In this document: positions 9,169 to 18,360 of the stretch, one piece after another
Position numbering within the stretch: the stretch's first letter is position 1
Layout of the letters: each line of letters begins with the position of its first letter
Assembly: GCF_020042665.1 (NCBI RefSeq)
Contig: NZ_CP083376.1
Span: forward strand, 532,001-596,000
Source: Pseudoxanthomonas sp. X-1
GTDB lineage: Bacteria > Pseudomonadota > Gammaproteobacteria > Xanthomonadales > Xanthomonadaceae
Direction: 5' to 3'
DNA: 64,000 nt
Notes under the pieces: model-generated
What the model saw: only the letters and a program-made list of their open reading frames with translations
The model's database searches: none
What the model was told of the DNA's origin: nothing
Position numbers and translations under genes: made by a program

Positions 9169-9438
9169 ATGACTTTAGTGGAAGCCATCAAAACCGTAAT
9201 GAGAGAGGCAGGAGACCCACTGACCGCCAAAGAGGCGTACGCAAGGATCGTGGCCAAGTCGCTGTACGCCTTTCGAGCCGAGAATCCGTAGCACGTCGTG
9301 ACGACGCAAATCCGTCGGCACTGCATGGGAATTGATTTGCCCGCTGCATCATTGGTGAAGCACTTCCGAGCACAAGGACAGAATAAGTTCAGCCCGCTCG
9401 ATGCGCCGGTAAGGATCAGCTCCCCGAAGTCGGAATAG
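9169..9438 (+). pseudogene. HARE-HTH domain gene interrupted by an amber stop
   Basis: A frame of 89 codons begins at ATG 9169 (MTLVEAIKTVMREAG, then PLTAKEAYARIV) and matches the HARE-HTH (HB1/ASXL) DNA-binding domain found in restriction systems. TAG at 9289-9291 stops it after 40 residues. The same frame continues without shift (HVVTTQIRRHCMGID to the stop at 9436-9438) and supplies the second half of the domain. A single C-to-T change in a CAG codon would explain it. The 3' end overlaps the convergent methyltransferase gene. Either the third gene of the operon is dead or a suppressor is needed. Confidence 0.72.
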
Positions 9439-10885
9439 CTCTTCGCTTGATCAGTCTGTGCCCGCGCAATGCCAGCCCGTGTTCCCGTAGGGTCAACAGC
9501 CAGCCGTCGCGCGTGCCGATTCTCGCGGTGTCTTCAAGGAGCCCCTTGGCCTCTTCGGCTTTGGTGAGCTTGGCGTACTTCTGCCAGTGGGGGTGGTCGG
9601 TTGCGAGAAAGGTCTCCTTGCGATGGAGAACAGGTGGATTCCGAAAGCCGGTGTAGGTTCTGAGCTTGCTTCGAAACGTCTGAAGGTGGACGCCGTAAGC
9701 AGCCGCAAGGGCTGGGTGCGGATCCTTGTCGAACGTCGGATAACTCAGATAGGTGATCCTTGGTTCGTTTCGTACGAGCTTGACCAGTGTTGCGCCGGGG
9801 ACCTCACCGAGATATCCGCGTGCACAGCCCTCGTAGAGTCGTAACAGCAACGGCAATTTTGGTACGGCCGACACATGGGCGTACAGCGCCGTCGGCAGGA
9901 TCTTTCCCAAGGGCGAAGCGGCGCATGCCTCGTTGACGCGGTCAGGATGCCCGAGGGAGAACAGCAGGTCGTCCGCTCTGCGGCATGCTTCGGTGTAGGT
10001 GCCGAAGAAGGCTTTGACATCGAGTTGCATGTCCAAGGGCAGTTCGGCGAACTTTGGTCGTCCGTCGAATCGGGAGAGGGCCACGAAGACCAGCAGATCC
10101 TCAGTGCGGGACACCTGCGCCTGCTCCCAGACCATGGGGTCGCTGGACTGACGAAGTAACCGGAATGCCTTCTTCAGGCTGCCTAGGGCGTCCTTGAGCG
10201 CACGTGCGGCGGGCAGCTCCTCGAAGGCCGGCAGGCGCCCGCGCTGGCAAATGAAATTGGCCAACTGCTCAAAGAGCTCCCGGTGCTCAGTGAGCAGGCG
10301 CTCGCCGGCGCGCAAGCGGGGAGGTGCGGTGCTGCGCCGAAAGCGCGATGCCAGGAACTCCGCGCGCTCCGCGGCATCGCGAAAGACATAGAAGATGCCG
10401 GGGGCAGCGGCAATGCAGGGCGTTTCCAGCACCTGCTCTATCCAGGTACGAAGCTCCTGCTGTTCGAAAAACTTCTGGAACGTACCGAGTCGCGTCACGA
10501 TGCCGTCACCGTACCTCCGACTGGAGGCAGCATCCGGCGCTTCGTCCGTCAGCCTGGCCGATACCACCAGCGTTCGCCTGGTGAGAGCCCAAGCCCTGGT
10601 CAGGGTGTCGCGCCTTTCTCTTGGGTTCTCGATGACATTGACGACGTAGCCGAGATTGACGACATCTGCATCCTGCAGTTCGCCTTTGGGGGCGTGGACA
10701 GGATCCCACCCCGAGCAGGAGATGCCGGCATCGGACAGCAGGCGGACATCCTTGCCGCGCCCGCAGCCATAGTCCAAAAGCGTCCGGTCGGCATTGAGAA
10801 GGCCGTCAGCCATCGTTCGCTGCAGGGGACGGGACAGTCCACTTCGGCTGATGGCCGTCTTGTGGCGGGGGATCTCGGCAGCCAC
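9416..10885 (-). CDS. DNA phosphorothioation-associated putative methyltransferase
   Basis: This 489-residue protein has a class I SAM-binding domain near its N-terminus (LLDYGCGRGKDVRLL, then GWDPVHAP) and a long C-terminal region of unknown fold. Its start (RHKTAISRSGLSRPLQ) and its place after dndE match the putative methyltransferases reported next to dnd operons. The target is unknown; it could modify DNA at or near phosphorothioate sites, or a small molecule. It starts 9 bases after dndE and is the last gene of the operon, converging on the HARE-HTH remnant. Confidence 0.85.
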   Translation of the reverse strand: MAAEIPRHKTAISRSGLSRPLQRTMADGLLNADRTLLDYGCGRGKDVRLLSDAGISCSGWDPVHAPKGELQDADVVNLGYVVNVIENPRERRDTLTRAWALTRRTLVVSARLTDEAPDAASSRRYGDGIVTRLGTFQKFFEQQELRTWIEQVLETPCIAAAPGIFYVFRDAAERAEFLASRFRRSTAPPRLRAGERLLTEHRELFEQLANFICQRGRLPAFEELPAARALKDALGSLKKAFRLLRQSSDPMVWEQAQVSRTEDLLVFVALSRFDGRPKFAELPLDMQLDVKAFFGTYTEACRRADDLLFSLGHPDRVNEACAASPLGKILPTALYAHVSAVPKLPLLLRLYEGCARGYLGEVPGATLVKLVRNEPRITYLSYPTFDKDPHPALAAAYGVHLQTFRSKLRTYTGFRNPPVLHRKETFLATDHPHWQKYAKLTKAEEAKGLLEDTARIGTRDGWLLTLREHGLALRGHRLIKRRAIPTSGS

Positions 10886-10894
10886 GTGTCGCGC

Positions 10895-11275
10895 TTACCG
10901 GATGGCTTGGGAGACAAACGCCCCGATGCCATCACGTTGCTTTCGGTCGTTTGCCAGATACGCAATGCCGCGGTGCAAATGGAGACGGAACTGGGTGGCC
11001 AGAACATCGTCCTCGATCCCGAGTCCATCCTTCAGGCATCGTTCCTTCAGTAGCGCTAGATAGATTTCCTGGTATCGGCCGCCGAACACGCGCCAAGTCA
11101 GTTCGACATTGCTGTCCGCAGGGATCTTGGTCGGAGGCGGCATGGTGGGTTCGGCAAGCGACCGGCAAAAGGCCCAGCGACACAACACGTTCCAGTGCTC
11201 GATTCCGGTGTAACGTTTCAGCCGGATGAGCTGTTCCCTGGCCTGCTTGGAGAGACGAATGTGCTCAATGAACAT
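10895..11275 (-). CDS. dndE: DndE, DNA sulfur modification protein
   Basis: This 126-residue protein matches DndE (IRLSKQAREQLIRLKRYTGI, then NVLCRWAFCRSLAEP). DndE is a small tetrameric protein with a positively charged surface that binds nicked DNA, and it is essential for the DndCDE sulfur-transfer complex. It overlaps the end of dndD by 11 bases. Length and conserved basic N-terminus are normal. Confidence 0.95.
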   Translation of the reverse strand: MFIEHIRLSKQAREQLIRLKRYTGIEHWNVLCRWAFCRSLAEPTMPPPTKIPADSNVELTWRVFGGRYQEIYLALLKERCLKDGLGIEDDVLATQFRLHLHRGIAYLANDRKQRDGIGAFVSQAIR

Positions 11276-13259
11276 TGTCTTGTTCCTTGCCCAGATAGCC
11301 AGGTTCGATCACGGTGCGGTTCTGCTGTTCGTCGAATCGGAGGTGGTAGGTTCTGCCGACCGATTGACTTAGGGCATCGTAATAGGGCCCCGTAATCTCC
11401 TCATCCGTGGACAGCAGGAGAACCTGGTGGCTGGCCTGAGGGAAGTAGCGCTTGACCAGATGGCCACGATGCACCGAATCCAGTCGTCCCAGCGGTGTAT
11501 CGATCACCGTGGGCAGCGGACGCCCGGATGCTTTGCCCAAGCCCCACAGGATGGCGATGGCCAGCAGCTGGCGCTCACCGGCGGACAGCCGATCCGGCGT
11601 GGTCGGATTATCGTTGCCGTCGCGGATGTCCAACGCGAATGTCTTGGGATCAATCCGAATCCCTCCGATCAGGTCTCGCTTGCGTATGAGCTGGTGGAAG
11701 CTCTCGAGTACCAACTTCTCGATCCGTGCGACGTGGCGTTCCACGACCGCTTCCCGAAACTTGGTCAGCGTGTCCCGGACCTTCGCCGAGTGAGCCAAGA
11801 TTCTCCGGGTATCGTCGCTGGCAAACTCTTCGCGCGCCCGCGCTTCGGCCATCCGGGCCTCACGTTCCCTCAGTTGAGCGAGCTCGCGATCACATCGAAC
11901 GAGTTCCTGCTCTCGCGCATCCTGCTCATGGCGAAGGCGGGCGATCTCTGCGTGGGCTACGTCGCGCGCGGCAGACACATCGGCGATGACGTCGTAGGTG
12001 GGAGAAGAAGCCAGCAGACTCTGAACATGCGCCAGGGATGCGGAGGCATGCTGCTCGCGCTCTACCGCTGACTTCAGCTGCTCATTTGTAAGGTCGAGTT
12101 CCGAGGAGATCAGACTGGCGAGAAGAGATCTGGCCTCCGGATGCAGGTCAAGGCATATAGGCCGCGCTGCCTGCGAGGCTCGCTGCTCCAGCCGATTCCT
12201 CAGCGTGGATTGGATCTTCCGGCGCAGCGGTTGCGGGACTTCACCCAGGGCGGGCAGCGCCAGGATGGCCTCGTATTCTTCGGCGATGGCAGCCGACGTA
12301 TCCCGGTTCCGGCGTGCGGCCTCCTCGTCTCGATCGCGCACGACGATCGAACTGACGAGGTCGGGCACGAGCAGGAGCGGAGCACTATCGGCGGCAAGCT
12401 CACGTAGTTCCCGCTGCGCTGCGGCGAGCTGCTGTTCGTGGGCGGCAGCACTGCGTTCCAGGTCTGTTCTCTGCTCGAAGATGCTTCCACCTTCACGGCG
12501 GAATCTCTCTTCGATGGCAGCAAGCTCCCGCTCTCGGCGATCAAGTACGTTGGTTGCGCTGGACTTATCCCGCAGCAGCTGCTGGCGCGAGCGGCTCAGC
12601 GATTCGATTCTGTCCCGTAGCTCATCGTCCTCCTTGCTCTGGGCAGGAGTGCTCGATTCCGAACGCTTCCTGCGTTCGAGTACTGAAAGATCCGTAGCCA
12701 GACGTTCGACGATGTCGAGCCCGAGCAGGTTCTGAACTGCTGTGGCGATCAGAGCAGGCGCGCTATCCAGCTCCGCGTAGCCCTCGATCTTCTCGCCATC
12801 AAACAGAAACAGATGCGCGATACGCGCCGGAATGAACTCCTCGACGTGCTCCGCCCAATGCTCCGTGGCAAGCTTGTCCATCTGGCCGTCGCGCAGAACG
12901 TGGAATCGTTCGCGGCAACCCGAATCCGTTACCTTCCAGGAGCGGTGGATGCGGTATTGCTGCTCTTCCCCATCGACGGTGTGCCGAAATACGAGTTCAA
13001 TAGCCGCTTCTCGAGAGTCGGCGTCCCGATGAATGCATTTCGTCAGATAGTCGTTGTAGGCAAGCCCGTTTCGATTCGAGCAACGTGCGGCGTTGCCGAA
13101 CAGGCAGAGCTGCAGTGCATCGAGTAAGGTGGTCTTGCCCCCACCGTTGAGTCCGCCGAACAGGATGATGGGCCGATTGGGATGGGTCGGCGTGAGTGTG
13201 ACGGACTGTCGCCCTCCATAAACGCCAAAATTGTGAAGTACGAGTTCATCGAGCACCAT
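11265..13259 (-). CDS. dndD: DndD, SMC/Rad50-like ATPase of DNA sulfur modification
   Basis: This 664-residue ATPase is of the Rad50/SMC type. Walker A GGLNGGGKTT is at residues 35-44, a long heptad-rich coiled coil fills the middle, and the ABC signature LSAGERQLLAIAI is near residue 575, followed by PTVIDTPLGRLD (Walker B and D-loop). DndD hydrolyses ATP and is thought to open or nick the target for sulfur insertion. The gene abuts dndC, sharing a base at 13259, and overlaps dndE. No defect is visible. Confidence 0.96.
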   Translation of the reverse strand: MVLDELVLHNFGVYGGRQSVTLTPTHPNRPIILFGGLNGGGKTTLLDALQLCLFGNAARCSNRNGLAYNDYLTKCIHRDADSREAAIELVFRHTVDGEEQQYRIHRSWKVTDSGCRERFHVLRDGQMDKLATEHWAEHVEEFIPARIAHLFLFDGEKIEGYAELDSAPALIATAVQNLLGLDIVERLATDLSVLERRKRSESSTPAQSKEDDELRDRIESLSRSRQQLLRDKSSATNVLDRRERELAAIEERFRREGGSIFEQRTDLERSAAAHEQQLAAAQRELRELAADSAPLLLVPDLVSSIVVRDRDEEAARRNRDTSAAIAEEYEAILALPALGEVPQPLRRKIQSTLRNRLEQRASQAARPICLDLHPEARSLLASLISSELDLTNEQLKSAVEREQHASASLAHVQSLLASSPTYDVIADVSAARDVAHAEIARLRHEQDAREQELVRCDRELAQLREREARMAEARAREEFASDDTRRILAHSAKVRDTLTKFREAVVERHVARIEKLVLESFHQLIRKRDLIGGIRIDPKTFALDIRDGNDNPTTPDRLSAGERQLLAIAILWGLGKASGRPLPTVIDTPLGRLDSVHRGHLVKRYFPQASHQVLLLSTDEEITGPYYDALSQSVGRTYHLRFDEQQNRTVIEPGYLGKEQDNVH

Positions 13260-14818
13260 TAGCTAATCGCTCCGGGAACGGATTCGTCCTCGCGCTCGTC
13301 GATAAGCTTCAGGTTCAACAAATCGTGTTCCTCGTCGTTGCTGCGGGCGCTCTTGAGAATTTCCTGTCGCCTCAAGGCGCGTTGTTCCGCATCCTCGGCG
13401 CTGTCGTAGAATCCCCTGCGGAATGCCTTCTCCAGTGACTTAAATAGCCCTGCGCGGCGAGCCATCGTTCGACTTTGCCGCTCGATATCCAACAGCTCCC
13501 GCGTCAGCTCGAAATGGATCTGGTCGTCGCCACAGATCTCCTTCAGAACACGCATCTCGTCCGCCCCAAGCACCAGATTGTCATCGAGGCGCGGGCCGGG
13601 GTAGGGGGCGCCCACGGCCTGCTCGTAGATGGCAGGCAGGTTGTCCTCGAGCTCGTGCTTCTCGAGAACCCACAGGCGCCGGATCTCCGCCAGTTCTGGC
13701 AATGTGATGAGCTCGATCGAACGAACGATGTCGGGGCCGTGTTCGCGGATATGCTTTTGCGCCTGCAGGACCTTGCGCAGCCAATGTTCCCGCGCCTGCT
13801 GCGTGTACGGCCCTGGGATTACCCGGTCCTTGAAGAGCTGCACTGCGCCATTCATTCGCCTGAAATCACGCAGCTTGCGATCGTCTGCATCGAGCTCGTT
13901 GCGCAGTTCCAGCAAGGGGAGCATCCACTCCTTCTCCTGATCGTTCTGGATCATGGCGTGCATCGACTTGTCTTTCTCCACAAGCGTGCAAACCCAGCAT
14001 CCGAAACGACTGTCTCCGCAGCTGGGCGTCGACGAATCGATCACCAAGGGGCACTCGCCATCGGCTGAGGCGCCTTGGTACATGGTGAGTAGGTCCTTGT
14101 TCGGAAACCCCCAGGGGTTCTTGACCTGCATGAGGAACGTCCAGACGTCATCGTTGGTCCAGGTTTCCACGGGCGTGTAGACGTAGGAGTTCTGCAGGTT
14201 CGCGTTCGGCGACAGGCGCTCGCGGATGCGCTGACCCTCCAGGCGGTCCATCACGCGCGCGCGCGCATGGCTCTCGGCCTTGCGCATGCCCAAGACGAGA
14301 ATCGCCTCGCCGCTTCTCTTCACGACGTCGGAAATGAATCGGTTCGAAGGATGGATCTTGAGCCGCTCCGTGCACCATCGGAACTTCGGGCGGGGCGCGG
14401 GATAGCCACGGCCGATCAAGTTCACCCAGAACGTGTTCGTCGGGTCCGGGGTCAGGCGATGCGTGGTGAATGGCAGCCCTTCGGCTGCGGCGCGGTCGGC
14501 CATGTGATCGAGGGATCGCGCCACCCAAGCGGCGACGATGGGATTCTCGACCAGCGTATCGGTGCTGATCACATACACGGGCTTCGTGCGCTCTTCTGCC
14601 GGCAGCTTGGACAACGCCAACCAAACCAACTGCAAGGTGGCAGTGGAGTCCTTGCCCCCACTGTAGCCGACGACCCAGGGAATGGAGTCGGCCCGATAGA
14701 GCGCGGTGATCTCTTCTAGCAGCAAAGAAATGGTTTGCTTGAAGCCTAGCTCCGCAAACGCACTCGCTACCTTCGCTGTCTTGGCCTTAGGCTGCACGGT
14801 GTCCCCTTGCGTGCGCAT
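13259..14818 (-). CDS. dndC: DndC, PAPS-reductase-like sulfurtransferase
   Basis: This 519-residue protein has the PP-loop SGGKDS at residues 53-58, typical of ATP pyrophosphatases related to PAPS reductase. Cysteines at about 149, 256, 267, 274 and 277 (CGDSRFGCWVC) would carry the iron-sulfur cluster. DndC accepts sulfur from the cysteine desulfurase DndA and activates the DNA phosphate for replacement of an oxygen by sulfur. Its start overlaps the end of dndB by 32 bases, so translation is coupled. Length is normal. Confidence 0.96.
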   Translation of the reverse strand: MRTQGDTVQPKAKTAKVASAFAELGFKQTISLLLEEITALYRADSIPWVVGYSGGKDSTATLQLVWLALSKLPAEERTKPVYVISTDTLVENPIVAAWVARSLDHMADRAAAEGLPFTTHRLTPDPTNTFWVNLIGRGYPAPRPKFRWCTERLKIHPSNRFISDVVKRSGEAILVLGMRKAESHARARVMDRLEGQRIRERLSPNANLQNSYVYTPVETWTNDDVWTFLMQVKNPWGFPNKDLLTMYQGASADGECPLVIDSSTPSCGDSRFGCWVCTLVEKDKSMHAMIQNDQEKEWMLPLLELRNELDADDRKLRDFRRMNGAVQLFKDRVIPGPYTQQAREHWLRKVLQAQKHIREHGPDIVRSIELITLPELAEIRRLWVLEKHELEDNLPAIYEQAVGAPYPGPRLDDNLVLGADEMRVLKEICGDDQIHFELTRELLDIERQSRTMARRAGLFKSLEKAFRRGFYDSAEDAEQRALRRQEILKSARSNDEEHDLLNLKLIDEREDESVPGAIS

Positions 14819-15866
14819 CCTCGTGCCGCTGCTCTTCTGGTGTGAGTTTCATACCCATTTTGGTTTTTATGAGGTTGGTGGTGAGGACCACGTTCTGGAA
14901 CGACTTCGACACATTGCCGCCGATCGTGGCGCGGCCTTCCCATTCAGAGCTGGTCCGCTGCCAGTCAATCTGCCGTAAGCCCTTCAGCTTCGTTTTCCAT
15001 GAGCCGCGCTGGGGCAGCATGTGGCCTGCGACACGGCCGAGCGCATGCAGCACGACGCCGTGCGCATGCAGGTACTGGTTTCGAAAGGCACCGGACGTCA
15101 TGCTGCCTTGCTGGACGGCCTGCCATTCCGGGAACTGCGCGTAGATTTCTTGCCAGAACGAGACGACGAGCTCCTCGCGCTCCTGGGTGTCCAGGTCGTG
15201 ATTGGCCAGCATCGCTCCAGTCGCGGTGGAGAGCGCGCTCAGCGTGAACAATGCCTTGGACCCAGGGGACAGGCTGGAGCGTTCCAACTCGATCAGAGGT
15301 TTCAGTTCGGGCAGCCGCTCGACCACAAGCTTGGCCAACAGCGCTTTCTCGTCGCGGTGGTCGTAGAGGACATTGAGGGAACGTGATGGCCGGATCGCAT
15401 AACGATTGAGATCTGCGAACATTTGTTGGCACCGTGCTAGCCCACGATCCATAAAGAAGACGACGGCGATGCTCTCGTCCGCCAATTCCGGGCTTTCCTG
15501 GAGGGCCATCTCGATGGCAGCGCGGCGGTGCTGTCCGTCGTTGATGATGAATCGGGCCTTCATGGGGACGTGCAGCACGCCGAGGTCATCGCCATTGGGA
15601 GCGGCGTCGAAGCGGACATCGCCATCGAGCGAAGCGGTGATGGCAGAGAACACGTAACTGTCGCGGTTGCCGGAGATGTACTTGGCGATCTCTGGAAGAC
15701 GTGCGCGATTCAACTGCCTCTGGGCACGAAGCTCAGGGACGAGCTCGGCTTCATTGAACAGGAACAGCTTGGGCAGAAGCCTGAGGGGGCACATCGAGAC
15801 GTAGAACTCGCGCCCGGCCTGGATGCCGCGGATCGCAGGAAAGACGTACTCGAAGGCGCGGTCCAT
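14787..15866 (-). CDS. dndB: DndB, DGQHR-family regulator of DNA sulfur modification
   Basis: This protein of about 359 residues has the DndB hallmarks: YVFPAIRGIQAGREFYVSMC near the start and INDGQHRRAAIEMAL at about 110-124. In Salmonella DndB represses the dnd promoter and affects which sites are modified. I place the start at the ATG 15866; a TTG at 15896 would add ten residues, and neither has a clear ribosome-binding site. It leads the dndB-C-D-E-methyltransferase operon and is divergent from dndA across a short gap that contains a palindrome. Confidence 0.93.
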   Translation of the reverse strand: MDRAFEYVFPAIRGIQAGREFYVSMCPLRLLPKLFLFNEAELVPELRAQRQLNRARLPEIAKYISGNRDSYVFSAITASLDGDVRFDAAPNGDDLGVLHVPMKARFIINDGQHRRAAIEMALQESPELADESIAVVFFMDRGLARCQQMFADLNRYAIRPSRSLNVLYDHRDEKALLAKLVVERLPELKPLIELERSSLSPGSKALFTLSALSTATGAMLANHDLDTQEREELVVSFWQEIYAQFPEWQAVQQGSMTSGAFRNQYLHAHGVVLHALGRVAGHMLPQRGSWKTKLKGLRQIDWQRTSSEWEGRATIGGNVSKSFQNVVLTTNLIKTKMGMKLTPEEQRHEDAHARGHRAA

Positions 15867-15914
15867 GGGATAGACTTTGTGGCTAGGGGCGCCCAATACT
15901 GTATGATCGGTGCC

Positions 15915-15943
15915 AAACTACGTCAAGGAAAGAAACGTAGTTT
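15915..15943. promoter_or_regulatory. dndA/dndB intergenic operator-like palindrome
   Basis: AAACTACGT (15915-15923) and ACGTAGTTT (15935-15943) form a perfect 9-bp inverted repeat with an 11-bp spacer, in the 96-bp gap between divergent dndB and dndA. Half-site spacing of 20 bp centre to centre suits a dimer on one face of the helix. DndB is the obvious candidate ligand because DndB regulates dnd operons elsewhere. Confidence 0.6.
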
Positions 15944-15962
15944 GTTACCAAGAGGCGACACA

Positions 15963-17108
15963 ATGATGGAGAGGCCCCTGTACCTGGACTGCGCGGCAAC
16001 GACGCCGGCCGACCCGCGCGTTGCGGAGGTCGTCGCACGCCTGCTGGTCGAGGAATTCGGCAATGCGGGCAGCCGCACGCACGAGTACGGGCTGATGGCC
16101 CATCGCGAAGTGGGACGGGCGCGAGATCGGGTCGCCGGGACATTGGATGCCGCCCCGGACGAGGTGATCTTCACCAGCGGTGCAACGGAAAGCAACAACA
16201 TCGCCATTCTGGGTCTAGCCGCACCCGGTGTTGCCCGCAGCAAGCGCCACATCGTCAGTACTGCCATCGAGCACAAGGCCGTACTGGAGCCGCTGGCGCA
16301 TCTTGCTGAAAACGGGTTCGATGTCACGCTCGTGAAGCCCGACCGGGCGGGACACGTCGACGCCGATGCATTGTTGGCCGCCATCCGTCCGGACACGCTG
16401 CTGATATCGGTGATGCACGGCAACAATGAGACAGGCGCGCTGCAGCCCATCACGGCGATAGCCGACGGTCTGCCTGAGGACGGTCCTTATTTCCATGTCG
16501 ATGCTGCGCAGACCTATGGGAAGGAAACGCCTGCGCTGCGCCATAAGCGGATCGAGCTGATCAGTGTGAGTGGCCACAAGGTGTTCGGACCCAAGGGAGT
16601 AGGCGCGCTGCTGGTGCGGCGCCGTCGCGGGAATCGAATTCCCATACAGCCCTTGATGTGGGGTGGGGGGCAGGAACGGGGTCTTCGCCCCGGCACCCAG
16701 CCGGTGGCATTGATCGCCGGTCTAGGCCTGGCTGCGGAACTGGCGGAGAAAGAAAGAACCCGTCGGATGGAGATCTGCCAGCGCATGCGCAAGCAGGCCA
16801 TCGCCGAGCTATCGCCGCTGGCTCCTACCATCCATGGCGATCCCCAGCGCGGTGTCCTCCCCCACATTCTGAGCATCGCGCTGCCCGGCATCGATTCTGA
16901 GGCGATCATGGTCGCGCTCAAGCACGTGGTGGCGGTCTCGAATGGATCTGCTTGCACATCGGCAAGCTATCAGCCGAGCCATGTTCTTGAGGCGATGGAG
17001 CTTTCGGAGGATGAGGTCGCCGGCACTGTTCGGCTTTCCTGGAGTCACCTCACCGGTGAGGTGCCATGGAACACGATTGTTTCAATCCTCGCTGACTTGC
17101 GTCTTTGA
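15963..17108 (+). CDS. dndA: DndA/IscS-family cysteine desulfurase
   Basis: This is a 381-residue PLP-dependent cysteine desulfurase. The PLP lysine is K206 (SVSGHKVFGPKG) and the persulfide cysteine is C331 (VSNGSACTSASYQPS). It takes sulfur from cysteine and passes it to DndC. I start it at the first of two tandem ATGs, following AGAGGCG. Possession of a dedicated dndA beside dndBCDE makes the modification set self-contained. It is the last gene before the ICE core. Confidence 0.95.
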   Translation: MMERPLYLDCAATTPADPRVAEVVARLLVEEFGNAGSRTHEYGLMAHREVGRARDRVAGTLDAAPDEVIFTSGATESNNIAILGLAAPGVARSKRHIVSTAIEHKAVLEPLAHLAENGFDVTLVKPDRAGHVDADALLAAIRPDTLLISVMHGNNETGALQPITAIADGLPEDGPYFHVDAAQTYGKETPALRHKRIELISVSGHKVFGPKGVGALLVRRRRGNRIPIQPLMWGGGQERGLRPGTQPVALIAGLGLAAELAEKERTRRMEICQRMRKQAIAELSPLAPTIHGDPQRGVLPHILSIALPGIDSEAIMVALKHVVAVSNGSACTSASYQPSHVLEAMELSEDEVAGTVRLSWSHLTGEVPWNTIVSILADLRL

Positions 17109-17568
17109 GTGCCGGATGGCCAACGCGGTATCGGTGGTAGGACGATCGGCGTTGCGCGTGTGACCTCCCATGAAGAGCGAGATCCGCCCCCCGTTCGCTG
17201 ACTGGGTCATCCTTTAGATCCGGCGGTGATGCGGAAACTTTAGTACTGAGCACACACCTTCCGACCGGTTGAGCGCCGTCATCGTGGCGCCGATCGTTCC
17301 TCGCGGCGCCGAGTACGAGCTAGGTGCGAACTGAGCGATTCGCGCGCTGACGCTGGCAAGGTCTTGCCGAATGCGCACACGGACGCTGCCGCTCTCGTCG
17401 CCAAGCACGCGGGTCAAAAATGCGCAACGTCTGCAATAGCGTCCCGGCGTGCCGCCGTCGGGCTCGCGGGCTGCGCCCCACGCCTCGTGCCGAGTCGCGG
17501 CCATACGGCTTTGATCCCTGACGCCTTCGGCCCTAGTGGGCCTGCGCGCTCCCCTTGCCGCAGTGGGG
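17109..17568. other. gap between the dnd island and the ICE core
   Basis: About 460 bases without a convincing gene. Composition is GC-rich and reading frames here look spurious. It probably contains the junction between the defence cargo and the conserved ICE backbone. I see no insertion sequence or att repeat. Confidence 0.4.
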
Positions 17569-17736
17569 TATGGGGCGGTCTTGCTGGTCCCTGCACCGTA
17601 CCACGGCGTGCTCGCCGTCAAGGGCTACGCGTGCTCGCACGCTGGCGGCCTGCGGCCGTCTTCGACCCCTGACGGCTTGCGCTGCGCCGTGCTGGACCGA
17701 CGCCGGGCAATTCCGCCCGAGCAACCGGAGACCCTC
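17569..17736 (+). repeat. conserved 5' leader repeat, copy 1
   Basis: This is the first of three long, nearly identical leaders, each ending at the start codon of an ICE gene. Shared blocks include GGTCTTGCTGGT, TCGCCGTCAAGGGC, ACGCTGGCGGCC, CCGTCTTCGACCC, TTGCGCTGCGCCG and CGGGCAATTCCGCCCGAGCA. The last block folds as CGGGC-aattcc-GCCCG (17704-17719) just before the ribosome-binding site AACCGGAG. Small insertions shift frames between copies, so this is more likely an RNA or DNA control element than a coding repeat. Confidence 0.75.
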
Positions 17737-18084
17737 ATGAGCGCATTCATTACCGACGAGCAGCGCTGCCTGCTGTTGGCCAATGGCCGCGAATCCCTTC
17801 AAAACCCGAGCTTTGACCCGAAACCCGTGGTCAAGCTTTTCACGCCGGATGCCAGCGCGACATGGCTGCTGTCCGAGATCGATCCGGACGATGATGATCG
17901 CGCATTTGGCCTGTGCGACCTCGGTCTGGGCAGGCCCGAACTCGGCTGGGTCAGCTTGCAGGAGCTGGCGGCGGTCCACGGACGGCTTCGCCTGCCGATC
18001 GAAGTGGACGTGTACTTCCGTCCGAATAAGCCGTTGAGCATCTACGCGCGTGATGCGCAAACACTAGGACGAATCGTCGTGTGA
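17737..18084 (+). CDS. DUF2958 domain-containing ICE protein
   Basis: This 115-residue protein matches DUF2958 (VVKLFTPDASATWLLSEIDP, then AFGLCDLGLG and ELGWVSLQEL), a family common on ICEs and plasmids of proteobacteria and of unknown function. It is acidic and soluble. The ATG at 17737 follows leader copy 1 and its CCGGAG. It opens a run of ICE housekeeping genes ending at parB. Confidence 0.9.
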   Translation: MSAFITDEQRCLLLANGRESLQNPSFDPKPVVKLFTPDASATWLLSEIDPDDDDRAFGLCDLGLGRPELGWVSLQELAAVHGRLRLPIEVDVYFRPNKPLSIYARDAQTLGRIVV

Positions 18085-18193
18085 AAACTCGCGAGCGCGT
18101 CGTCCTTGGGCGGCGCGCTTGCCTCTGCTGTCTGGCCAGACTGCGAATTAGCCCTACTTCTAAGCAGGTGACATCGAGATTGTGTGAGTGAAC

Positions 18194-18360
18194 GATGGCG
18201 GTCTTGCTGGTTGTTGCAGCCTACCACGGCGTTCTCGCCGTCAAGGGCTGCGCGTGCTCCCACGCTGGCGGCCTGCGGCCGTCTTCGACCCCTGACCGCT
18301 TGCGCTGCGCCGTTCTGGCCCGGTGCCGGGCAATTCCGCCCGAGCAACCGGAGCACGAAG
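18194..18360 (+). repeat. conserved 5' leader repeat, copy 2
   Basis: This second copy of the leader ends at the radC start. The hairpin CGGGC-aattcc-GCCCG is at 18327-18342 and AACCGGAG follows. It differs from copy 1 by scattered substitutions, including loss of one pairing base in the GCCGTC/GACGGC element. Confidence 0.75.
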
